Assembly: GCA_013416795.1 (NCBI GenBank)
Contig: RQSC01001202.1
Location: 77,501-123,031 of the forward strand
Direction of reading: 5' to 3'
Origin: Prasinococcaceae sp. CCMP 1430
Taxonomy: Eukaryota > Prasinodermophyta > Palmophyllophyceae > Prasinococcales > Prasinococcaceae
DNA length: 45,531 nucleotides
Made by a program: the position numbers and the translations under genes. Below the pieces are notes generated by a model. The model saw nothing but the letters and a program-made list of their open reading frames with translations. It ran no database searches and was not told the DNA's origin. This document shows, piece by piece, positions 18,931 through 26,189 of this stretch. The stretch's first letter is position 1; each line of letters starts with the position of its first letter.

Positions 18931-20117
18931 ATGGCGCTGCTGGCGCTGTTGTCGCCATCGCCGCCGCCGGTGGCGGCAGCGGCATGGCGCGCGCCTGCGC
19001 CGACGCGCGCATGCTCTGCGCGGTCCGCGCCAGCGGCGGCCGGCCGAGTGATCGCGCACGGCAAGCCACCTGTCGTTATCCTGCCCGGCTTCCTCAAGGG
19101 CGACGAGCTCTACAGCGAGATGGCGGACACGCTCCGCGCACGAGGCCACCCGGCGGTCGTCGTTGCACGCGTCAGCCAGTGGCAGTGGTACCCCACGCTC
19201 GCTGGCGCCGACTTCGGCTGGTATCTCGATGCCGTCGACGCAGCCGTGGCAGACGCAGAAAGCAAGGCACCGGGCTGTGGAGGCGTGGCGCTGGTTGGCC
19301 ACTCCGCCGGGGGCTGGCTCGCGCGCGCCTACCTGTGCCGCGAGCGGTATTGCGGCGTGTCGTATGGCGAGCGAGCCGCTGGCCGGGTGGCTTGCGTTCT
19401 CACTCTGGGTTCTCCGCACACAAACCTCGAGGCCTATCCGCTCGGTCGCGCCACCGAGAGGCGGCGAGGCGAGCGCGCGGACATGCCCGAGGCCGCGGCA
19501 GGCTCGAGCCTCGCGTGGACAAACACGTACGCCGCGAGCACGCGCATCCCCAGCGAATCACTTGTGCAGCGCCTGTACGTTTGCGAACGGCGGCAGCCTC
19601 CGCACGGACACCGGCTGTGAAGGCCGCTCGCCTCTGCTGCTTGCGCACCCTCCGTTTGCCCGGGCCTCTGACACTCACCACCGCGCCCGCTCGGACCAAA
19701 CTGCGACTGAAGGTACGCGCCAGGCTGCGCACTGGCGTCGGAGGGTGTGAAATACTACACCGTGGTTGGGACGGGCGTCGTTGGCGCCGCCTCGCCGCTG
19801 GAGCGCGGCGCGGACGCATTTGCGGCGTTCTCGTACGAGGCGACGTGTGGCCGGTCGAAAGGGATCGACGGCGACGGTGCGTGTCTCTCTCTCTCTCGCG
19901 CGCGCTGCACGTGCCGCGACAGTGTGAGCGCCGAGTGCTGACCCAGATGCGTCCCTCAGGCGTAACTCCCGTCGAGTCTGCCGGGCTGGAGGGCGCGCCG
20001 ATGCTGCTGCTGCCGGGCGTGCGGCACCTGCCCGCTAAGGGGGTGGAGTGGTATGGCAGCGAAGGTGGGGTGTCGCAGTGGGCGCACCTGCTCGACGGCG
20101 GAGATGCGTGCAGCTAG
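18931..20117 (+). CDS. Alpha/beta-hydrolase, lipase-like, probably plastid
   Basis: Three exons, 18931-19563, 19744-19876 and 19960-20117, give 307 residues. Intron 2 (19877-19959, donor GTGCGT, acceptor cctcag) is firm because GAC GGC GAC G|GC GTA restores DGDGVTPVES. Intron 1 (19564-19743, donor GTGCAG, acceptor cggag) fits the phase but other junctions are possible. An Ala/Pro presequence (MALLALLSPSPPPVAAAAW) precedes PPVVILPGFLKGDELYSEM, the nucleophile elbow GHSAGGWLARAYL, LTLGSPHTN, VKYYTVVGTG, then the acid and His region ending GVRHLPAKG...WYGSEGGVSQWAHLLDG. Similar plant proteins are uncharacterised alpha/beta-hydrolases predicted to be in the chloroplast and likened to PGAP1/lipases. 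Substrate unknown; a membrane-lipid or ester target is inference. Its stop is only 40 bp from the stop of the convergent phytol-kinase gene. Confidence 0.8.
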
Positions 20118-20157
20118 GGACACTATGTATTAAATGTATTAGCTCTGTCTGGAGCCG

Positions 20158-21614
20158 TCACGCGCCGTGCGAGAATAGCAGCGCGCCGAGCACGAGCGCT
20201 GTCAGCGGCACGGTGACGTTGTCGTCGAGCACCGGCAGCGCGGCCACATCCTCGCTCACAGGTAGCGCCTCCACCGCCGCGCACGCCAGCGCGATGAGCG
20301 GCACCACTGCCCAATCAGACTCAGTCATGACAAATGAGGGCGAGGCGGACGACAGCACCAGGATCTGCGAGGTGCGACGCGCGAGGCGACCGAGCATGCG
20401 TCAGCCACGGGCAAGGGGCGAAAGCGCACGCGAGGAGGTGGAGCGAAAGGCACTGCACGCGCGCGTCTGCTTGCGCAAGAGTGCGCGCGCACTCGCGCAC
20501 TCACGATGAGCGCCGACATTCCCCATCCTCCGACAAACATCGCCACGCTGCCTGCCGCGCTCTTCTGTGGGTTGAAGGGTAGCGCGTTGCCCTTTCCCAG
20601 GCGACGCCCGACGATGTCTGCGAGGCCGTCACCGCCGCACATGGTGCCCAGGGCGACCGCCCCGACAGGGCTGTCGCGCCAGCACGCGAGCGTCGCGAGC
20701 AGCAGCACGAGCACGTAGTAGAGCGGACCGCGCAGGACCTCGTCCCGCCGACCCGAGCGCGAGACCGCCTTGGCAGCATCCTCATCGCCCAGCGCGCCCG
20801 TGCCGATAGCGACCAGGCGCAGCGCATTGAGCGCAGGCACGGCGGCGGCCGCGACGCGTGCGTGCGGGCTGGCGGTGAAGAGCGGCCACGTAAGCGCGAA
20901 GAGAGGGCCCGAGCCGATGTGCACCAGCTTGCGGCTCAGCTTCTGGTCGAGCTTTTCGGTGGTCGTTAGCCAGTCGAACAGCCGAACCCATAGCAGCGCG
21001 CCCGTCCCCCCACCGATTGCGGCGAGCGTGTCCTCTGCGGCGCCTGGTGGTCCGTCAGGAGCACCGCCTGTGGTGAGGCGGAGCGCGAGGGCGCCACCCA
21101 GAAGCACTGCCGTGGCGACGGCGAGGGCGCCAAGCGTGCCGGTGCCCCCATCGCCGCTGGGGCCGGCCGCATCCGGCGCGGGCCCGCTGGCAGGTGCGTC
21201 GCCGTTCGCGCCCTCGCGCTCGTCCTCGCCCCTCCCTCCTTCCGACTTGAGCGGCCCCGATGGCTGATCGCTCGCATTCGCAGCGGACGTGCACGCCTCG
21301 GAGGTGCTCGTCTCGGCGCGCGCGATGAGGTGGGTGCCACGGGCCTGCGACGCTGGCCACAACACGCCAAACGAGCGCGACCTGCGCATTGGTTGCACAG
21401 CGATCTCTCCCGCTCGCGCCCCCAAGCCGCCGGTGGCTGCGGCCGGCGGCAGCGGGGCGCCCCGTGCGCTCGCGCTCGCCGCTCCCGTGGTCGCTGCCAT
21501 CGCCGCTTGCGCGAGCGATTGCGCGTGCATGGCCCCCGTCGACGCGCACCGGCGGTGCCCCGCCGCACTGTTTCGCACGGCGGCTGCCGCGCGCGCCGTC
21601 GTCCTCACCGCCAT
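20158..21614 (-). CDS. Phytol/farnesol kinase family protein (VTE5/FOLK-like)
   Basis: Two exons, complement of 20505-21614 and 20158-20364, give 438 residues; the 140-bp intron has a GTGAGT donor and ctcgcag acceptor, phase 0. A long Ala/Arg presequence and a Gly/Glu/Ser-rich linker (residues about 110-165) precede a polytopic membrane domain with the family hallmarks: KLDQKLSRKLVHIGSGPLFALTWPLF, CGGDGLADIVGRRLGKGNALPFNPQKSAAGSVAMF, and in exon 2 VEALPV...VLDDNVTVPLTALVLGALLF. The family phosphorylates phytol or farnesol with CTP or another nucleotide, recycling chlorophyll-derived phytol toward tocopherol and phylloquinone at the plastid envelope. Family assignment is strong; phytol versus farnesol cannot be decided here. 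Alternative downstream Met codons exist in the presequence. Confidence 0.88.
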
Positions 21615-22220
21615 CGCCCCGCACCTCACACACTCCCCCGCCCTTCACCCTCGCGGCCTCGCGGGCGCGGGCGCTCGCGCTCCCACGCGCTTGCCACGCG
21701 ACCACCCCTCTCGCCTCCGCCACGCCACCCTTCCCCGTCCGAGTCCCCGCCGCCCGCTCTCCCACCCAGGCTCGCGCCGAGGCCCGCTCCGGCGTGGCCC
21801 GCGCGGCGCGGCGGCGTACCCCTGCACCGGTGTGCCGCGCGCGCGCACCCCCTGCGCGCGCGCGCCGGCTGCGGTCGGCCGGCGGATCGCGACGAGATCA
21901 TCATTCCCGGAATCCGATCCGATCCGCTTTTTTCCGATGGCGGATTTTTGTCGCATTTGGCGGAGGAAAAAGGAGGGCGAGGAAAAAGAAAAAGGCCGTG
22001 GGGAAATTAATGGCCCCTGGGCGGATGGCCTCGGCCGGAGCGGGCGCCTCCGCACACACACAGAAACACACACACACACTCGCCCACCCACACACCCTGG
22101 GAGTGAACCATCCGGATGGTGCGCGCCGCGTACGCGCGGCTGCGGTGACAACAGTGCACATTTGACACGCCGCCCGCGCACGCCTGGGTGCGGCCGCGTC
22201 ACTACTGGCGAGAGCCTCGG
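21615..22220. other. Intergenic, upstream of the phytol-kinase gene and downstream of xylose isomerase
   Basis: About 600 bp between two minus-strand genes. It holds (CA)n tracts around 22052-22079 and nearby, an A/G-rich patch at 21960-22010 (aggaaaaaggagggcgaggaaaaag) and GC-rich filler. I see no gene. It should contain the promoter of the phytol-kinase gene and the 3' UTR of the xylose isomerase gene. Confidence 0.55.
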
Positions 22221-23726
22221 TCAGAGCGCGTACGACAGGTAGCGCTCCGCCAATTCCTGCCTGGAGCTTTGCGCCTCGATGCCGTCCGCGCCTCCCGCGA
22301 GCGCCATCTCAGCGAGGCTCTCCAGCGACTCCTCACCGCGGCGGATACGCGCGCCCAGGGAGCCCCCGTCGGCATTCCAGCCGGCGTATCGCTCGCGCAC
22401 GAGCGAATCGAGGTGGCCCTCCTCAAGCAGCGCGTCGGCGGCGAGTAGGCCGCGAGCGAGCGCGTCGAGGCCAGAAACGTGCGCGATGACGAGGTCCAGT
22501 GGCGTGGTGCTCTCGCGGCGGAGCTTGGCGTCGAAGTTGATGCCACCCGGATACAGGCCATCATTGCGCAGAATCGATAGCCCCAGCAGCGTCGCGGTGG
22601 TGACATCAGTGAGGAACTCGTCCGTGTCCCAGCCCACCTGCGGGTCCCCTTGATTCGCGTCCACGTTTCCGAGCATCCCTTCGAGGCGAGCGAGCTCGGT
22701 CTCGTGGAAGCAAGAGTGCCCGCTGAGCGTGGCGTGGTTGCACTCGACGTTGATCTTGTAGCTGCCCTCGAGCCCGTGCTTGCGCAGGAAGCCGACCGTG
22801 GTGGCTGTGTCCCAGTCGTACTGATGCTTCGTGGGCTCCTGCGGCTTGGGCTCGATCAAGAGCTGGGCGTCTCTGAAGCGCTCCGACGCGTGCCCGTCCT
22901 TGTACGCGGCGGCCATTCGCAGCAGGGCCGCTTGGTTGTCGAGCTCGAGCGCAACGTCCGTGTTGAGCAACGTCTGATATCCCTCTCGCCCACCCCAGAA
23001 CACGTAGGCGGTCCCATTGAGGGCGGCGGTCGCGTCCATTGCCTCCTTGACCTGGGCCGCCGCGCGCGCGAAAACCTCAGGCTGAGGGCTCGTGGCCGCG
23101 CCATTCATGTAGTGCGGTTCCGCGAAGAGCTGCGCCGTACCCCACAGCACGCGCACGTGATTGAAGCGCTCGCTTCGCTGCAGGGACGCGGCGTAATCGA
23201 CGACCTCGCGGAGATTGTCCACCGTCTCGGCAAAGGTGGCGCCGACGGGGGCGATGTCGCGGTCGTGGAAGCACCACAAGTCCAAGCCGAGGAGCTCCAT
23301 GAGCTCGAAGTGTGCCAGAACGCGCCGCTTGGCCGCATCCACGCCGCGCTGGTCGTCGCCCTCCCGTGGCGCGCCCCACTCCCACGAGCGGGTGTCCTGG
23401 CCAAAGGGGTCCGCGCCGGTCCCGCGCTGCGTGTGCCAGAATGCGAGCGCGGGCCTGAGCCAGTCTCGCATTCGACGTCCGCGGACAACCCTGTCCGCGT
23501 CGTAGAAGCGATAGGCGAGCGCCGAGCGCGAGGAGGGGCCCTCGAAGCGCACCCGGTCAACACCCACGCTGGGAAAGATTTCGGCCGCGCACTCCCCGCC
23601 CGTGGCGAGCCCCGCGCCCGCGGCGCCCGCTCCGAGGGCCGGTGGCAGGGACGCGCACAGCGCAACCGCGGCGAGCGAGGAGAGCGCACTCGCGCGAGGG
23701 CGGCGCGCCCGGCGCGCCGACGCCAT
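22221..23726 (-). CDS. Xylose isomerase with signal peptide
   Basis: A single exon of 501 residues that interconverts D-xylose and D-xylulose (and glucose/fructose). The N-terminus MASARRARRPR followed by ASALSSLAAVALCASLPPALG looks like a secretory signal peptide, as in plant xylose isomerases; an upstream Met at 23750 would only lengthen the basic lead. Family marks are FPSVGVDRVRFEGPSS, AFWHTQRGTGADPFG, the catalytic His in LWCFHDRDIAPVG, YVFWGGREGY, LLIEPKPQEPTKHQYD, the metal-binding KINVECNHATLSGHSC, GNVDANQGDPQVGWDTDEF and GGINFDAKLRR. Length equals that of plant and stramenopile class II enzymes. A secretory-pathway location would suit handling of wall or exopolysaccharide sugars. It is intronless, ends TGA at 22221-22223, and follows the Lys-rich gene on the same strand after about 64 bp. 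Confidence 0.95.
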   Translation of the reverse strand: MASARRARRPRASALSSLAAVALCASLPPALGAGAAGAGLATGGECAAEIFPSVGVDRVRFEGPSSRSALAYRFYDADRVVRGRRMRDWLRPALAFWHTQRGTGADPFGQDTRSWEWGAPREGDDQRGVDAAKRRVLAHFELMELLGLDLWCFHDRDIAPVGATFAETVDNLREVVDYAASLQRSERFNHVRVLWGTAQLFAEPHYMNGAATSPQPEVFARAAAQVKEAMDATAALNGTAYVFWGGREGYQTLLNTDVALELDNQAALLRMAAAYKDGHASERFRDAQLLIEPKPQEPTKHQYDWDTATTVGFLRKHGLEGSYKINVECNHATLSGHSCFHETELARLEGMLGNVDANQGDPQVGWDTDEFLTDVTTATLLGLSILRNDGLYPGGINFDAKLRRESTTPLDLVIAHVSGLDALARGLLAADALLEEGHLDSLVRERYAGWNADGGSLGARIRRGEESLESLAEMALAGGADGIEAQSSRQELAERYLSYAL

Positions 23727-23789
23727 GCGACCCGGTCCTGGCCCGCCCATGGCAGCGGCCGGCGGCACGAGCCCCAGCACCGCGCCGCC

Positions 23790-24246
23790 TCAACCGCCGC
23801 TGCTGCGTCCGGAGCAGGTGTGCGAGGGCGCGCTCGCGNTCTTCTTCTTGTTGCCCTTCCTTTTGTGCTTCTTCATGCATTTATTCTTTGACTTGGCCTT
23901 CTTGCACAGCTTCTTGATGGCCTTTTTGGCGAGCTTCTTCTTCTTGGACTTCTTCTTCTTGCCTTTCGTTGACTTGGACGCTGTCTCTGACTTCCTCACG
24001 CCGTCTTCGTTGACCTCGAGCGCCTGCGCGCAGCATTCGTTGCGGCGTGCGCGCGCCATGATGCGTGCGCGTCAGCACAGCGCGAAGGGCTGCACGTCCG
24101 TAGGTGTGGTGGAGGTCCGAAGCGGTCGCGCTCACTTACCGTCTCGGGGCACTCGTAGTCGTCCGAGTAGCACGCAGCAATAAAGTCGCCTAACGGCCCG
24201 AAGTGGCACTCGCTCCCGCGCTCGCCCCACCGCAGCCGCAGCCGCC
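23790..24246 (-). CDS. Lys- and Cys-rich small protein, 5' partial
   Basis: Two visible exons: 24140 up to at least 24246 (5' end open) and 23790-24023, joined across a 116-bp intron with a GTAAGT donor and ctgcgcgcag acceptor, phase 0. The first part reads ECHFGPLGDFIAACYSDDYECPET, an acidic, aromatic segment with three Cys. Exon 2 (78 codons with stop) begins ALEVNEDGVRKSETASKS and becomes a run of Lys interleaved with Ser, Ala and Cys (pattern KKKKSKKKK, KKLCKKAKSKNKCMKKHKRK). One codon contains the N at 23839. I know no family for it. The Lys tract could act in nucleic-acid, phosphate or mineral binding, or as a nucleolar signal. No ATG was found upstream in frame; exon 1 runs toward and probably past the start of the divergent carotenoid oxygenase. 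Reading the opposite strand gives an artificial Phe/Leu-rich frame, which I reject. Confidence 0.55.
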
Positions 24247-24258
24247 ACCAACACGGCG

Positions 24259-25851
24259 GTGGGTACGGCCCCAGCGTGGCACGCGCGCTACCGCGCGGCC
24301 CCCGGCGAGGGCCAGTACGTCCTGCCCGTCTTCAGGGGCAACTACGCGCCCCAACTCAACGAGATAGACTCGCCCGGCGCGCTCGAGGTGCTCGAAGGTC
24401 AGGTGCCCGCCGACTTCCCCGCGGGCATGTACGTCCGCAACGGCCCCAACCCAGCCAAGGTGCCCGAGCCGGTGCGCGTCAACTTTGGGCCGATTAGCGT
24501 CAACTCGGCGAGCCACTGGTTCGAGGGCGACGGTATGCTGCACGGCGTCACGTTCGCGGAGGGCGACGGGGGGGGCATGGTCGCAACGTACCGCAACCGC
24601 TTCGTGCAAACGAAGGGCCTGCAGGCGGAGAAGGCGGGCGCGCCGCCGACGGCGCCGCTGATCGACGCGGACGCAGGAGGGATGCTGCTGAGCGTCGTGC
24701 GCAACACCTTCCTCGGTGGCACCGGCGAGGTGTCGAAGAACACCGCCAACACGTCGGTGGTCGCGCACGCGGGCAGGCTGCTCGCGCTCAACGAGGGCGG
24801 CCTGCCGCACGCCGTGCGCCCCGACCTGAGCACCGTAGGCGAGGACGACCTGAACGGCTCGCTCGACTTCTCCTTCACTGCTCACCCCAAGGCCGACCCG
24901 CAGACGGGGGAGCTGGTCTTCTTCGGCACCGACATCGTGGGCGGCGGCAAGCCCTACGCGCGCGTGGGCGTGATTGGCAGCGACGGCGCGCTCAAGACGC
25001 GCATGGACGTGGTGTCGGGCCTCGACCTCCCCTCTCTCATGCACGACTGCGCGGCCACGCGCTCGCACACGGTCCTGATCGACGTGCCCATCAACTCGCG
25101 GCCCGAGCGCATGGCCAACGGCGAGAGCCCAATACAATTCGAGAAGGGCCGTGCGCTGCGCTTCGGCGTCGTGCCCAGGCATGGGCCCGCCACTGACATC
25201 AGGTGGTTCGAGGATCGCCCGGGCATGATCTTTCACGTGGCGAACGCCTGGGAAGAGGACGACGGCCAGACGGTGATGATCCGGGCGATGCGCGCCGATG
25301 AAGCGACCATCACGCCGCCGTCGGACTCCGAGGAGAACTACCTCGCGTGGGTGCGCGAGCGCTTCGCGACCGGCATCTCCAATGTGTGCAAGCTCTTCGA
25401 GTACAAAATTGACCTCGCGCGCGGCACGCTGGAGTCGCGCGAGCTGCCGAGCCCCGAGGGCGTGCTGATGGAGTTTCCCACGATCAACCCACAGGCCGCC
25501 ATGTCGGACAATGGCTTCACGTACGCCGCAGTGCTCGATGCGGACACCTCTGCGACGACGGGCGCGCCCGTGTATGGTGGCTTGGCGAAGTTCGACCACC
25601 GCGCGGGCGGATTCGCAACGCACAGGCACGGGGAAGGCCGCTTCGGCGGCGAGCCGCAGTTCGTCGCACGAGAGGGCGCCACCACCGAGGACGACGGTTT
25701 CGTGGTGACCTTCGTCCACGACGAGGCCCAGGAGCGCTCTGAAGTCGTCATCATCGACGCCCAGAGGTTCGACGAGGGGCCCGTGTGCAGACTTGCCGTC
25801 CCTCAGAGAGTACCCTACGGCTTGCACGGCCAGTTCGTGCCGGCGGGGTAG
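24259..25851 (+). CDS. Carotenoid oxygenase (RPE65/CCD family), 5' end unresolved
   Basis: The open frame gives at least 530 residues of a seven-bladed propeller, Fe(II)-dependent carotenoid cleavage enzyme. It begins inside the family's N-terminal region (GNYAPQLNEIDSPGALEVLEGQVPAD pattern, FPAGMYVRNGPNP, SHWFEGDGMLHGV). The four iron-ligand His residues are all present, numbered from 24259: H209 in FTAHPKADP, H262 in LMHDCAATR, H326 in IFHVANAWEED and H523 in YGLHGQFV, and the second-shell acidic residues near HVANAWEED look intact. It is therefore probably catalytic. Substrate and bond cannot be told; the group makes apocarotenoids such as signalling or xanthophyll-derived products. There is no in-frame ATG between the upstream TAA at 24181 and 24259; an acceptor (ccccaccgcag, about 24235) suggests a short first exon with the targeting peptide. 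Confidence 0.92.
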   Translation: MGTAPAWHARYRAAPGEGQYVLPVFRGNYAPQLNEIDSPGALEVLEGQVPADFPAGMYVRNGPNPAKVPEPVRVNFGPISVNSASHWFEGDGMLHGVTFAEGDGGGMVATYRNRFVQTKGLQAEKAGAPPTAPLIDADAGGMLLSVVRNTFLGGTGEVSKNTANTSVVAHAGRLLALNEGGLPHAVRPDLSTVGEDDLNGSLDFSFTAHPKADPQTGELVFFGTDIVGGGKPYARVGVIGSDGALKTRMDVVSGLDLPSLMHDCAATRSHTVLIDVPINSRPERMANGESPIQFEKGRALRFGVVPRHGPATDIRWFEDRPGMIFHVANAWEEDDGQTVMIRAMRADEATITPPSDSEENYLAWVRERFATGISNVCKLFEYKIDLARGTLESRELPSPEGVLMEFPTINPQAAMSDNGFTYAAVLDADTSATTGAPVYGGLAKFDHRAGGFATHRHGEGRFGGEPQFVAREGATTEDDGFVVTFVHDEAQERSEVVIIDAQRFDEGPVCRLAVPQRVPYGLHGQFVPAG

Positions 25852-26189
25852 CTGCGGCGCGCAAGCACCGTCGAGCGCGCCCGGCGCCGTCGCACGCATT
25901 CGAGCGCGGATTCCGCTGTGTTATTCATTTTTGATTGGAACGCCCCTGCCCACCCAACGCCATGCGCCCCCGCCCCCCGCCCTGTTTGTAGTTCGAACTG
26001 GGCTGTTGGCCGAAGAGCGTCGAGAGTCGGGCAAGCGGCCGACGCGACAGCTGCAGCTCCGCGGGGGCGCGGCAACGCAGCGCGCCACATTGGTGCCCGC
26101 GGACAGGAGGGGGGGGGGGGCGCAGGGGTCCCTGCTGTATTCGCGGTGGAGCCTTCGCAGGCGATCGCGGCGCAGGCGGGCGGGGTGAC
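25852..26189. other. Intergenic, upstream of the AP2-like gene
   Basis: A 338-bp gap between two plus-strand genes. It has an AT-richer patch (tgtgttattcatttttgattgg, 25917-25938) that may be the 3' end of the carotenoid oxygenase transcript, and a G-run (26108-26119) shortly before the ATG of the next gene. I see no gene. Confidence 0.55.

Noticed and set aside
23602-24183. Plus-strand Phe/Leu-rich frame, apparently a membrane protein
   Set aside because: It is the complement of Lys codons of the minus-strand gene. The minus strand has a consensus GTAAGT intron and a phase-consistent join.
23750-24235. First exon of the carotenoid oxygenase at ATG 23750 with donor GTGTGC
   Set aside because: The phases of this donor and of the acceptors near 24235 and 24241 do not match.
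24190-25899. A 569-codon minus-strand frame antisense to the carotenoid oxygenase
   Set aside because: The composition is that of a GC-bias shadow, while the plus strand carries all four iron-ligand His residues.
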